From Hippopus hippopus (lineage: Eukaryota; Mollusca; Bivalvia; Cardiida; Cardiidae), in contig OX328099.1 in assembly GCA_946811185.2 (NCBI GenBank), positions 39,729,299 through 39,793,298 of the forward strand: a DNA stretch of 64,000 bases, given 5' to 3'. Position numbers and translations under genes: made by a program. The notes under the pieces are model-generated. The model searched no databases. It saw only the letters and a program-made list of their open reading frames with translations, and was not told the origin of the DNA. This document shows, piece by piece, positions 51,620 through 63,997 of the stretch (the first letter of the stretch is position 1; each line of letters opens with the position of its first letter).

Positions 51620-51885
51620 TGAATGGGGCTTGCTCGGTGAAATGGGTCTAATGCATTTGCAAAAAGGATCGACCCCGGTCAGACTGCGCAGTCCGCGCAG
51701 GCTGACCTGGGTTTAACCCCTGTGATATCGGTCATTTTTTTCTGCAGGTCGAAGGACTAGTCTACCTCATGATTCAGTCTGTTGTTTAACAAAATGAATT
51801 TTACGGATCCATAACCATGTGACGACTTGCTGGGTACAATGTATCACGGAGATGCATTACACCCCCTTTTACCAGAGCGCTTCTC
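51620..51885 (+). repeat. MITE family 1, diverged copy
   Basis: The left end is mutated. The palindrome's right arm is intact (cagtccgcgcaggctgacct). Confidence 0.7.
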
Positions 51886-51894
51886 AATTATATG

Positions 51895-52155
51895 AGCCAT
51901 GCTCTGACAAAAAGGGGCTTAACGCATCTCCGCAATCCATCATACCAAGAGAATCATCACATAATTATAGATCCGTAAAATCCATTTTGTCTAACAAACA
52001 TCTGAACCATGAGGTAGAATGGTCCTTAGATATACAGAAAACTGACAGATAGCGAAAAGTTTCGGCACAGGTCAGCCTGCGCGGACTGCGCAGGCTGACC
52101 TGGGTCGATACTTTTCGCAGATGCATTAAGCCCCCTTTTTCACAGAGCATGGCTC
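51895..52155 (-). repeat. MITE family 1, full copy
   Basis: Adjacent to and inverted relative to the previous copy. Both ends and the palindrome are kept. Confidence 0.83.
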
Positions 52156-52204
52156 AATTATAAAAGTGCATTATGTGAAGACGTAGAAATACATGTTTAT
52201 AATT

Positions 52205-52380
52205 AACCCTTTCGGCCGGGACAAAATACAAGGCCCTTGGCAGACGGTATAGATCAAGATCAGACTGCTCTCAGATCCTGAACCTATAGCATCCGCTTAC
52301 TTAATCAAGCCCATAAGATAAAAATTCCATCGGAGTTTCAGTGGATTGTACTTTCAGCAGTAGAAAGGGGTCGAGTTGAT
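52205..52380. repeat. MITE family 2, second subtype
   Basis: Begins 'aaccctttcggccgggacaa'. One arm of the core hairpin is partly lost. Confidence 0.55.
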
Positions 52381-52887
52381 TTTTTACGTGCTAAAAGCAC
52401 CAAAGAAGGAAGAAGACGCCGATAGGTGCAGGTCGCTGAGATGTAACTAAAATACTATTGGAAAAAAATTAAATTTCCAGACAGCTACCAATATCAGAGA
52501 GGCACATTTATCATTAATCTGCACTGTCTTTTGCCTATGTGAGGAAAAAAAAAAAACCTTTCACTTAAAACCCTTATGAACAAAACAACATCATGTAAAA
52601 AATTATGTGTAAATAATTACCTAGTTATCTATCCTACGTCAGCTAGAACTTCACAAAGTATAATTTGCACATAGATATAAACCTCTATCCCAGCAAATCC
52701 CTCTGTTGCTATGTACAACGTGAGCATCAAGCTTCACAAAGTTAACACCTATATCAGGTGATGTTCCACCTTGTTGGTGCGAACAAAACTTGACTTTATA
52801 AGCGAGATTGAACGCTAACGATTGAAGTGGCAGTAACGCTACGATATATTTTATCGATTTGCTTGTACCCTAAACTGCTCGGTAAAT

Positions 52888-53088
52888 TCACCCTTAGGTT
52901 GCTATGCGTGACTCAAGGACCTTTTGCGGACATTGTAGATCCAAGATCAGACTGCACAGAACGTGCAGTCCGATCTTGGATCTACACTGTCCAATTAGAA
53001 GATATTTTCCCCCAGAAAATAGCTAAATTTGTGGGTTTTTTCACTATTCGTGAAAGTTTCATTTCACTGATTTAGCAGGTTAAGGGTT
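52888..53088. repeat. MITE family 2, full copy
   Basis: Core ccaagatcagactgcacaga / acgtgcagtccgatcttgga and end 'tttagcaggttaagggttca'. A further fragment is at about 53160-53270. Confidence 0.8.
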
Positions 53089-53284
53089 CATAAGATATTT
53101 AGTTAACAACAAGGACGAAACTACAGGTCAATTCTGCTCGTATCACAAATACATCACAAAATATCGGAGAGGTAGTTCAGAGATTCGACTGCACGTTCTG
53201 TGCACTCTGATTTTCATCTAAACTGTCTACAAAAGTGCCATAAGCGGCATATAGCAGCCAGGGGGTTACCCTTTTCATGCGGAA

Positions 53285-53570
53285 TCTATTTGTTTGTACA
53301 TGGTGTTTAATGCCGTTTTCAACATCATTTCGCAGCGGCAATTACACTTATTCATGTTATCCTGTCCAAGTTTTTTTTTCTTTTAACTATTACTTCGCAG
53401 AATGTTCTTCCCAAGGCGAAACAATGATAATCGGTGAGAGAAGAATGATTTTTGTGGCAATGACTATTACCGATCCTCGGAAAGGAATTGGTCCAGCTGG
53501 GGATTTGAACCAGCGACCCCATAGTTTGAAGTCATGTGCGCTACCGACCGTGCTACCGGCCTAAAAGCAG
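53285..53570 (-). repeat. SINE, minus orientation, with tRNA-like head
   Basis: The head at 53480-53570 (ggatttgaaccagcgacccc = B box on minus; gtgctaccggcct side = A box region) looks like a tRNA in reverse but fails to form a full cloverleaf. Confidence 0.7.
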
Positions 53571-53679
53571 TAAATTGCCAAACACTTGCTTTACAATTAT
53601 CTCGTTAGTATGAAACGAGTGTAGTAAAACTGAGTACTGTTGAAAACGACATTGAGTGTATTTTCCAAATAACAGCATA

Positions 53680-53882
53680 ACGGACACATTCTATTCTCTC
53701 CCTCCTCATCCCACTACCCCTTTTTCGCAGGAGTGTGCTTCGGCCAAGACACTTTAGAGACCTAGCCTGGCACTGTTGAAACCCAGAACGTACATGGACA
53801 TGTGAGCTGTCCCCATTATATGACTGAAGTTATGTTGAAAACGGCGTAAAACATCAATCAATCAATCAATCAATCAATCACC
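53680..53882 (+). repeat. SINE-related fragment with (ATCA)n tail
   Basis: Tail 'gttatgttgaaaacggcgta' followed by six atca repeats. Confidence 0.6.
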
Positions 53883-54138
53883 CTTCCACTCTACAGCTTG
53901 TAGTTTCAAATGTCTGATACTTGCTTATGGTAATCATGAAATTTCTCGAAACTATCTAGAAAGTTATACCCCCTTTCAGCGCAACAGACTAAATTAGAGG
54001 CTTTTGAGGGCGACAAGTGTAGTCTGATGGATCTATTCCATCTGGTTGTTTATAAATTCAAGTCTAGAAGATAAAAATCTTTCTTATTTTCACTGAATTG
54101 TATGTTCAGTCTTCGAAAGAGGTCGAGTTATACATAGA

Positions 54139-54390
54139 ATCAAAAATAAGGGAACCCTTGTATTTCATCTTGAAGTAATTCTTTATTCTAGCTAAAACAT
54201 ATAACAGATATGGAATCCAAGTCAATATCGAATGTGACCTCCATGTGCAGCAATACCTGCACGACACCTGGCGGGCATACTTGAGATGTTTTGGCGAATC
54301 GTTGCTATTGAAATCTGCTGAAGTATTGAGAGGTAAAGTCACCCTGTCATATCATGTCAGAAGAAACAAGTAACAGGTTCCCTTAATGTT
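54139..54390 (-). mobile_element. Tc1-like relic with inverted ends
   Basis: The ends TAAGGGAACC.. and ..GGTTCCCTTAA are inverted. The minus strand encodes the phrase MPARCRAGIAAHGGHIRY, the typical last residues of a Tc1 transposase. It is therefore an internally deleted transposon of about 250 bp. Confidence 0.65.
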
Positions 54391-54399
54391 GTGGCTACG

Positions 54400-54930
54400 T
54401 ATATATTATATTTGGTGCTGAAGGAGGTAAAACAGTAAGGAGGTAAAAAATTAATACATGTAGATACAGTCATTGATCCACAGTTCACAGTTGTACAGTG
54501 TATAATAGTATTCAAGAATACAGAATTGATCCTATATGTTCAAAAGCTTTTCTTATTAAAAGTATATGCTGCTATATACAAATCTATCATGTCAAACCTT
54601 ATTAAAAATGTGCCACAAACACATCGAAAGATAGTCATGAAAAAAGAAGAAAACTCTCTCAAAATGACAGCTTTCAAAAAGTTTTAGTATCTCCTCTATT
54701 CAATACTGAAAGGGACATTTTAGACTTTTTTTTAACTGCGAATTTGTACAACAGTGATCAATAGTACAATACTTTTCCCTTCAAACTTAAGGAAACTGGG
54801 TGGTTACGTGCGGTAAAAAAAGGTGCAAATTTGGCATTCAAATGACAGGTTGGTCGCTATACTATCGGTAACTCCGTCTATTTCTATGAGATCAAATATG
54901 ACGTCATCATACCTATTCTAACACGACCCC
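54400..54930. other. Intergenic, AT-rich
   Basis: Nothing supportable seen. Confidence 0.35.
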
Positions 54931-54933
54931 ACT

Positions 54934-55100
54934 AGGGCACCCTAATGGGATTCTTGTAACATCGACTTTCATCGCGGAAAAAACGTACGGACTCGGCTAA
55001 GACTTGGGTAATCCGGATTAGCCGAGTCTTAGCCGAATCCGTACGACTTTGGCGATGAAAGGCGACGTTACACAATCCCATTAGGGTGCCCTATCCTTAA
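54934..55100. repeat. Inverted-repeat element family 5, copy 2
   Basis: Shorter than the copy at 4613-4831 because the loop is deleted. The arms (ggactcggctaagacttggg / agccgagtcttagccgaatc) remain. Confidence 0.78.
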
Positions 55101-55814
55101 ACGACAAGTGTTGTTGATCACTTGACATTCCCACAATCCCTTTCGAAATTCTGGCGCAAAATCTAAAAATACCTAAAGAGGCTAAGTATAGCCAGTTAAG
55201 GAAATATACTTTGGATTTTTTCTTTCTAAAATGTGTCTATAGGCCTAGTTCTTTACTGGTGATTCAATAGCTATCGCCTTACTTAGTTCAGTGATGAATA
55301 TTTTCATGAAGTTTAGTGAGACCATGAAAATCTGAATAGCCCCCCTTTAAACCTCGACACAGAGGTAGCTTGTAAAGATGTCTTCTCTGAACAGGGTCTG
55401 TATTCACCAACCATTCTTAAGAACGTTCTGTGTCTTATCCTTCAGAATTTTCTAAATTTGAAAGTAACACAACTGAGGTTGTGTTACTTTCAAATGTTGA
55501 AAGGACACAGGAAACCTCTGAACAATTCATCTCCAATTTTTTTTTTCTTCTTTCACAACCAACCGCACGTGAAAAAGTACACACCAAGCCTACAAATTAC
55601 GCAAAGATCGATAATCGATTGAGATTGATTTCTTCTAGTCCTATTTGTGGGACAAAAGTCTTTAAGGAATGAATACAACCAATTATTTTCCCATTATTTT
55701 CAATAAGACCGGGTTTCATTTTGTTGACAATTATTAGGCATTCATGATCACGCCCGTTCAGGAAAGCGGTCCTGCATCGATCGAATTATTTCATTATATC
55801 AATCCTTATCCTGC
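55101..55814. other. Intergenic
   Basis: A short perfect inverted repeat 'gtaacacaactgaggttgtgttac'-type (about 55457-55482) is the only structure seen. Confidence 0.35.
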
Positions 55815-55965
55815 CGATTGATTGTATGGTGTATTCACCGTTTTCAACATTATTCCAGTTATATCGCGGCGGCCAGTGCAACTATCCATACTTTTCTTTT
55901 ATCAGTACTCCGCACAATATTCTTTCCAAGCCACTGGCTGCTTTCCCACATAGCCATCAGCTAAA
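55815..55965 (-). repeat. SINE 3' fragment, minus
   Basis: 'caccgttttcaacattattc' to 'agccactggctgctttccca', directly followed by a MITE family 2 copy. Confidence 0.65.
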
Positions 55966-56145
55966 TAAGTCAAGCCGATACCAAAAACCCGAATAATGCT
56001 TCTTCAAACTTTTTTTTTTTGGAGAAAAATCTCCTTATCAGACAGTGTAGATCCAAGATTAGACTGCACGTTCTGTGCAGTCTGATCTTGATCTACGCTG
56101 TCTGCAAAAGGTCAGTGAGTCGCGCTAAGCAGCCTAGGGTTTAAA
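55966..56145. repeat. MITE family 2 copy
   Basis: Core cagtgtagatccaagattag / ctgatcttgatctacgctgt. The left end is merged with the SINE fragment, indicating nested insertion. Confidence 0.75.
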
Positions 56146-56149
56146 CTGG

Positions 56150-56870
56150 GGTTGTGGGGGTATAACAATAATTCTAATTCTAAACTTCAAGACGAGTTGT
56201 CTGATTTACTCAGACAAAACTTCAGTTTATGCTAGAATTAGTTCATACTCAAGTGTAAAGTTCTAACAGTGTATGAAATACAGAATTTCAAGATTAGACT
56301 TAAATTCAATGAGAAAAATTAAAAATAAGGTGTGTATTAATATCACGTTTCCTGGCCGGTTAAAACGTTCTAGAAACACTGGCCTTAGAATACTGACAAT
56401 ATTTTAAAATATCATTCAAAATGTAATTTTAAACATTGTCCGGTAAAGCCTCACATACAGTTCATCTCATAAACTCTTATTGATAGCAATGAAGCTGTGG
56501 TGGCTAACTGAAAACTGCATCGAGTACTTTAAGTCTCCTCATGGCGACCCAATATGGTTTAATAATGTAACGAGGCATTCGGACGAAATATTTCTTTCTT
56601 TTGCCGCTGTTTTCTAACATGGGCTTTGAAAGTACCCGAATATGAAGGTGTCGTAATAACTGGATTAGTCTTAACAAAGAACAATACACTTAACAGGTTT
56701 GTTGCCTAAGCCTTTAATCGTTGGCATAAGGCCTTAAAGAACCTCACAAAGAGGTAAACGACCTGCTTATGTAGTGTATACATGCCTCGGTTTTTTGACA
56801 GAACACCTACCCGTACACGTACGAGTATATTGAAGTCCATGTACATTGTATATTATGTGGAAGTACTTAA
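56150..56870. other. Intergenic
   Basis: No feature seen. Confidence 0.35.
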
Positions 56871-57002
56871 CCCTCTCAGCACCATAGGGAAATAATGGCT
56901 TTTTGCGGAGGGCATGGATCATGATCATACCACACAGAACGTGTAGTTTGATCTGGCATCTATACCTTCTGCCTGTTTCACCAAGCTCAAAAGATACAAA
57001 TG

Positions 57003-57262
57003 GGTGGCGCTCTGTGAAAAGGAGGCTTACTGCATCTCTGTGATACATTATACCAAGTAAGTCATCACATTATCATGAATCCATAAAACCCATTTTGTCT
57101 AACAACTGGCTAAATCACGAGATAGAGTCGTCCTTGGACATGCAGAAAATTGACCGGCAGCAAAACGTTTCAATCCAGGTTAACATGCGCGGACTGCGCA
57201 GGTTAGCCTGGTTTGGAACTTTTTTTTCATATTCATTAAACCCACTTTTCAAAAAGCATTAT
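57003..57262 (-). repeat. MITE family 1, diverged copy
   Basis: The central palindrome has changed to tccaggttaacatgcgcgga / ctgcgcaggttagcctggtt: both arms changed together, keeping much of the pairing. Confidence 0.7.
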
Positions 57263-57263
57263 T

Positions 57264-57884
57264 AAAATATTATGGTGGCATATTTCTGCCGCGAGATACG
57301 AGATAACTATTGCGATAATTTAAGTGAACTATCGTGATAAAACAAAAGTTCCTGTAAATATTATCTAGATAATAAAAATTTTCACGATAAAAACATCGCG
57401 ATAATTCTAACTGTTATCATGATTTTTTTTGCTTTCGTGCCCATAACTGACATTCACGGTATCTATATTTAGATACGGTTTCGGAACATCTTCGTCTACA
57501 ACCTTATGAATTCTCCTTTTCCCTGAATGATTTTAAAGTTGTTCGTAGGATTAATTAAGCTACAATTGTTAATGATTCGAATTTTTACTTACTTCAATCT
57601 TGTGAGGTCAAAAACTACCGAGTTCATCCAAATGATGAATTTTCTATTTATAGATATCGAGAAACAGATAGAATTATCACGATAATTTTATCTCGATGTC
57701 AACTTCGTGCACGATTAAGAAATTTTGCGTTAAAACATTAAGTTTATCGTGACATTTTGTTCAGGAAACGTTTCACTATCCCGATAAAATTTCCAGGAAA
57801 CTTTAATTTATCGCGATAGTTTTCTAAAATTATCATGATAGCTATCTCATATCTCGTGGCAGAAATATGCCACCATAAAATATA
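57264..57884. repeat. About 620-bp AT-rich inverted element
   Basis: Ends ATATTATGGTGGCATATTTC / AAATATGCCACCATAAAATA. Many internal copies of TATCGTGATA / ATCGCGATAA-like motifs are present. No ORF. It abuts the MITE at 57003. Confidence 0.8.
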
Positions 57885-58474
57885 TCTGAGGTTCAATGGA
57901 CTGTATTTTATCCGTCCCGTCAAAAGAGTTTAAGTTTGTATATTTGGCACAGAAAAAGTTAAAACGCTTGGTAGGTCTATCTAAAACTTACCTTGTGTTT
58001 GAATTGTATTTTATCCCGCTTTCTACAGGGTTTCAGTCATTCAGAATTACTTCTATTCATTGCTCTGGTACTTGGATACAGGTGGTTTCTATGAAGGCGA
58101 CAGCTCACTTTACATTTGTGTTTCCTGGGTTTTTTCGGCGTACCTGAATGTGCTGGCTTTTGACATACTTTTTGGTAGTGATAAAAATGAATAAATAGAA
58201 ATTTCTGATTGGTAAAAAATGTATGGACATCTTTATTTTAAGGGCCACTGTTTATTTGCTAGCAAATTTACGCCGTCTATCTTTTTAAACATATTTCTTG
58301 TTCATTAGTGTGCTAGGGTTCTGCGGTATCTTTCCCAAGGACTCTCCTACGTAACCGACGGGGATGAAAGCCGGATTTTCCGATTATAAATCCAATTACT
58401 GGAAAAGTCATCTGAGACAATACTAAGAGAGTCCTGATGGTCCTGAAGTTGTTCGCATGAATCCTCAGCATCTG

Positions 58475-58735
58475 AGGTTACACCGAGCCGGTAACTCAGT
58501 AACGTACGGGCTTGAACTTCGAATCACAAACTCTTTCTGAAGATTCATGATAATCACTCCGAAAGATTCTTTCCTCTCTCACCGCTGATCACTGTTTCGA
58601 CGTGTTGGGGATCAGCCAGTGGCTTGGGAGGAATACTGATTAAAGAGCTGGCGAAAAAATACTCCGGAAAAGCATGGATATGTGCACTGGCCGCCACTAT
58701 ATCACTGAAACATTGAAAACCGCGTTTAAAACCAT
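58475..58735 (+). repeat. tRNA-derived SINE copy
   Basis: Weakened A box (gccggtaactcagtaacgta), body 'tcctctctcaccgctgatca', tail 'gtgcactggccgccactata'. Confidence 0.7.
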
Positions 58736-58739
58736 GCAA

Positions 58740-60090
58740 AAGAAAGAGTGTTTGTTTTTTATCGCCAGGCAATAATTTGAAAAAAAATCACGGATGTTCA
58801 TTTGATGTTGATACATAATGTATATATACTAAATTTAGAATCTCTATGACTAACGGTTTGGAAAAAGAGGATTTTTCTCGGTTCTTTTTTAGGAGCATCT
58901 GATCCCTGTGGACTAGCCATCTTCAACCCCAGAGCTGAAGTTCCAACAGCCTCGATGGAGATCACTCACCGATGATGTTATGATTTATGCAAAACAGATG
59001 TAGGTCCTATGGTTTCAGGCAATAGGATATTTATGTTGTTTCCTGTTTAACTGTATATATACATGGGGGGGGGGGGGTCATTTTAACCTCAGGACTAGAA
59101 TTTGGATTATCGTGGTAGAAAACAGTGGACTATTGTGGTAGAAGTAACACAGGTATGTGATACTAGATTCCTCCGAAATACTGTTCTGAAATTACAGCTA
59201 TCAGAAGAGACCACATGTTCGTCCAGAAGTCCACACTCTCAAAATAATGTACAAACGAAAAACCGTTTAACCGAAATCGCTGTAAATTAAAGTATGTTAA
59301 TTTTGATTTACCGTTGGTATTTTACTTCAAGTTAAACAATGAAAATCGGCCAGGATTCAACAGGTCTGTTATTTGACTGTAATAACCTTTTTGACCACCA
59401 TACAATGACTTTATAATAAGTGCAAGGTCACAAGGCACAATACAAAAATGGCTGTGGGATTGCGGTAAAGATCAAAGAGGGATTTCTTGCAAACGCTTGG
59501 ATAAAATTGAATGATATTTTTTGTGAAACTGACCCTAATATGAAGGCAAGAAACAAGTCATGTCATTTTTTACTTTCTTGTTGATACTTTGCGGATTTCT
59601 TTATCGAAAGGTAAAGTGTAATGCTGCAAAAAAAAAAAGTACATATCACCACCCAACAAAACATCAAAAGGTGAGGCCTTAAGATTCTAGACAAGAAGAC
59701 CCTTAACGTACAACTGGTTCAACAATAAGAAATAGGCCTACGACAACCAAAAACTTGACCTTTCCAAGACCAGGTCAAGGTCAACCTACTGTCATCATTT
59801 AAATACTCTCTGTAGCGCTACCTGTACTAGTTATTTATGTCAAGTGTCAAAGCCAAGTGACATTTCGTTCTGCAGAAGAACAGTTTTCCTTTTCTTTTCT
59901 CTTATAAGACTAGTGAATGATCGCCAGGTCCAAATTCATACAAAAAAAATCCTCAGTCACCAAATACAGCCCTACAGAAAATAATACTTTCCGATAGAAA
60001 GTGAAAAATCATGGAAAGTTTATCTAGAAATGAACTTTAGAAAGTATTCAAATGCCAATCATCAAATTATATGATCTTTATTTCCTCTTT
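58740..60090. other. Intergenic
   Basis: A poly-G run at about 59065-59077 and AT-rich DNA. No gene is supported. Confidence 0.35.
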
Positions 60091-60154
60091 TCAATTAAAA
60101 ATCAACAAATATAATATTTTTCTTGCTGTTTCCTATTATGACAAGTAAATGGCT

Positions 60155-60304
60155 ATGAGCGGTGAGTAAAGTCGCCGGATCGAACGGATCGGACTTCATA
60201 ACCGGAATGGACCGAGCCGAAGCTGATCGGAGTAAATAACCGGGTTGGACCATTTTTCTTCGATCTTGTATTGACCAACCAAGTTTTATCTTTCCCAAGG
60301 CCAT
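60155..60304 (-). CDS. Candidate first exon, unknown
   Basis: From ATG 60304 the first about 50 codons (MALGKIKLGWSIQDRRKMVQ..., ...RSIPVMKSDPFDPATLLTAH) have coding-like composition and higher GC than the flanks. No family is recognised and no strong donor was chosen. It could be chance. Confidence 0.17.
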
Positions 60305-60309
60305 TTATT

Positions 60310-62260
60310 CAACATTTGCTAGTCTGTTAGTACTTTGCTTTCAGCATTGGCGGTTATGTTAGGCAACCCTCAACAGTTCATCTTTTACCTAGGTAGTCTA
60401 TTTATAAGTGGAATGGGGCCATTCCTGTAAGTTAAATTGCCTCTCTTCTCAGATAAAGACTAAAGGTAACCAAAAAACAGATTGGTCCTTTCACCTGTAT
60501 TCCTTTGTTTTTATCCCTGATTCCGTTGGGGATGTTGCGATAAATATAAAATGATTTGTGATATATGTGTAAGGTCCCCATATAATTTAGAGCAAATTCT
60601 GTTTTCAATCATCAAGCACTGCATATATATCGATTTGTAAATCAATCTAACCAGATTTAGTTGAGATATGATCTCAAGAACACAGCTGTTTAGTGCAAGA
60701 AAATCAAGGATAAAAACGGAGTAAACCCCTTATCAGGACCAATGTAGTACTGGAGAGGAATCAAGGGAAATAACTGAAGAATGGCCCTCATTCGATTGTG
60801 ATTGACTCAAGAGTTTCTAACGGGAAGGTCTTTGACATTTTAAACCTTAGATTCTGTTTTAAGCTACAGTACTCTATTCATGCAACAGGTTAGAACTAAA
60901 TGAAGAGTTTTTGAGAGATAACCAGGCATTGGTGATTTTTCTGATCTTGTAAAGAAACTGGCAGTGCTACTACATGAGAAATTTGATTATGACGTGCGGC
61001 TTACAAATCCATCCTGGCTGCTATGTTCTCAGGTGTGCTTAATAACAATGATTATAATAACAATTGTAAAACAACCGACCTAAAAAAACTGTATAATTTG
61101 TTCTGTAGGGGAAGGGCTAATTCTAAGTTGTGAGAACTTGTGGCTCAACCCCATTTCAACTTATGAAATAAAATATGTTTAAACTACCTAAAAAAAATAG
61201 CTAAATAATGAAAAAAAAAAAAATGTCCACCGGGGATTCGAACCTGCGCCTGTCATGACTTGAGATATGGAAAAATTGTATTCATCACACATATTAAGTA
61301 TATTTAAGTGGAACAAAAAAGAAAGCCAATTACACCCAGACTGAAGAAGGAGGCAAAAAATGGCGAGTGTCGTAATAGCATCGTAGTTTCTCCGAGGAGA
61401 GCGATCACAAAGCTTTTGTCTCTTGTGAATGTCGGCCTGTTTAGGACCTACTAACCACGACACAACGGCTCACACATCATCAGAGCGGTATTTACGATAT
61501 ATATACCTGTTATTGATCAACCGCTGAATTGATCATTTCTAAAATTAGATCAACAAACCGTCACTGATATTTTTATAGACTGTCCTATAGACATTTGTAT
61601 CGATACATCACAGACTTCGGAATCATGCGTACGACTTTCATTAGTCACTCTATCAGCTTTTTCGGCGTGGCTGAATGAGCTCACTTTCGACCTATTTTAG
61701 TAATAGAATGAATTGAATTAAATTACTCATTTTGTGGTTGGTAAATGATATGTAAACTAAGCGAAAAGCGTAACTGCTAAGTGTAGGAATTTTCCGATAT
61801 TAGAAAAAAGTATTCATGATTGATCAAACACAACATTGATCACAGTTATGACATGTAAAGATGAACTATATTACAATGCAGATGTTAAATACTGGAAAGA
61901 ATCCATAATCTAATTAATATTTATAAAACAATAACAATAAATATTGGCGAGTTTTTTTTTTTGTCTCTTTCCACTTAGAGATAAGACTCAATAATGAGAC
62001 GTTTATGATGCTTCTTTACATTTTTGGATATTTATTGTGCAGCGACTGCAGCAAAGCTGTACCGCTGTTACAGTTTACTGACAGCACAACACAATAATTG
62101 ACCGGAAACCACTACAGTTCGAAATTCGATGTAAAATCCCGCAATATATCCAATAAAGTTTAGGATTAATGAGAGCGTCAACATTTCAGTCTGCAATTAT
62201 CAGAAGTCACGAGAAGTAACCTATTCTACTGTGCGGTCTACATGTATCTTAACGCTTAAC
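60310..62260. other. Intergenic
   Basis: A minus-strand tRNA-like B box (gggattcgaacctgcgcctg, about 61228-61250) suggests one more SINE head. Otherwise nothing. Confidence 0.35.
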
Positions 62261-62264
62261 CTTG

Positions 62265-62475
62265 CGATATAACTAAAATGAACTTTTTAAGTAGTAAAAA
62301 CCCAAAAATAGTAAAAACCCAAATATTGCTTTTTCAAAGTTATGTTTTGGGGAAAACCATCTCCCTATCGGACAGTGTAGATCCAAGATCAGACTGCACG
62401 TTCTGTGCAGTCTGATCTTGATCTTCACTGTCCGCAAAAGGTCCTTGAGTCGCGCTTAGCAGCCTAAGGGTTAAG
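62265..62475. repeat. MITE family 2, full copy
   Basis: Core cagtgtagatccaagatcag / ctgatcttgatcttcactgt; ends 'gcttagcagcctaagggtta'. Confidence 0.82.
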
Positions 62476-62714
62476 ACGGATTATTGTTAGCAGTAACTGC
62501 TCCTTTTCCGAGGATAATTAAAATTCACATCTAGTCTTGAAATTTATCAAATTGATACGTGTGTAATTTCACTTTTCATCAATATGCAAAACAATGAGGA
62601 AATAGAGGCAGTTGCTGGCAAGGTTATTTTTCAGTATTCCTCTTCAAAATGAAACACACAAGAGTTTCAGTATCTATATTCCAGTGCCTTTTACGACGTC
62701 TGTCTTTTTTAAAT

Positions 62715-62750
62715 GAACGAACGAACGAACGAATAAACGAGCGAATGAAC
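62715..62750. repeat. (GAAC)n microsatellite
   Basis: About nine imperfect gaac/gaat units. Confidence 0.75.
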
Positions 62751-63228
62751 AAGCGAAATACCTTTTCATGAATAAACATGAATAACACATAGTGTAATGT
62801 CATTGCGCTATAGTGGAAAAGGAAGTAAGAATATTGAACAGATTGCTAGAAAATAAAGGAAATAAGGGAAAAAGTTGACAAGTTGCTGGAGGATCATCCA
62901 AAGATACTCAACCAGCTGTGGACAGCCTTGGAAAACATTGCCGGAAAAAAGCAGCCGCTCATATATTGCAAGCTAACTGCCCCCTCCCCAACATAGCCCT
63001 CCAGAAGTTTAACTGTGTATAATTTGTAGATCTGACAGTCTTTGGTTGGACTGCAATTATTCGTCAAACAATTTCTAGTAGATCTATGAAAATTCACACG
63101 AGTCATTTGAAAAAAAAACGAAAATATGATCTTGTGTAATATAGAAAAACCCATTTGAAAATAGCTTCCCTATACATCTCACAAGGCATTAAGATATTAA
63201 GTGGTATAAATCAAAGATCAAAGTTCAG

Positions 63229-63379
63229 GTTTGGTTCAGTTCGATCTCGATTGAACCTTCCTGCAAAAGAAGTCAAAGCTACAATCGGTACTCCGGTGAA
63301 AATGGTACATCGACTGCAACACTGCGACCCAGGCGTCAAATCTTCTAGAGAGAAGGAAGTGTGGTCAGACGAAAAAACG
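63229..63379 (+). CDS. Candidate internal or first exon, unknown
   Basis: An open frame with balanced residues (FGSVRSRLNLPAKEVKATIG, VHRLQHCDPGVKSSREKEVW) ends at a strong donor ACG|GTAAGT at 63379/63380. The acceptor side (GTTCAG|G at 63228) lacks a pyrimidine tract. Alternatively the ATG within (about 63303) starts a first exon. No family is recognised. Confidence 0.25.
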
Positions 63380-63727
63380 GTAAGTGAAAAATAAAACAAA
63401 AAACAAAAACCTGTTGGAAATCCCACAAAACGAAAGAAGCAGTGTAAATTAAAGATCAATCCACATGCTTTTACAGTCTGACCACGATCTAGATCTACTT
63501 TGCTTTCACAGATATTTCTTGTTCACCGTGAACATTACTTTCAGGAAAGCGTACAGTTTTAAAAGCGAGCATTCATTCGTGTAGTCAGTTATCTAAACAT
63601 TTTTGTGTTAAACGCGTCGTCTGCTCTCGTTTTGTATCGAAGTAGAGAAATTGTAATTTTCAATGAACTGTGGCAGTGCGGCTTTCAAAAAACATCTGTC
63701 GTATTTTGCGTAATAAGTTTTCTACTT

Positions 63728-63997
63728 GACCCATGCTCTGAGAAAAGGGGGATTACATGCATCTCCCTGGTGGATTGTAACAAGCAAGTCATCACATTAT
63801 AATGGATCCATAAAACCCATTTTTTCTAACAACAGACTAAATCATAAGGTAGACCGGTTCCTCTACATGCAAAAAGTTGACCATTTGCAAAAAGTTTCGA
63901 TTCAGGTCAGTCTACTTGTTGGACTGTGCAGGCTGGCCTGAATTGATCAATACTTTTTGCAAATGAATTAAACCCCCTTTCACAGAGCATGGCTAAT
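63728..63997 (-). repeat. MITE family 1 copy
   Basis: Ends are intact (acccatgctctgagaaaagg ... cacagagcatggctaa). The palindrome is diverged. Confidence 0.75.

Noticed and set aside
39843..53570. tRNA genes at SINE heads (about 37258, 39843, 53490 and 61230)
   Set aside because: A and B boxes are present, but the acceptor and anticodon stems do not pair and each is joined to the same SINE body.
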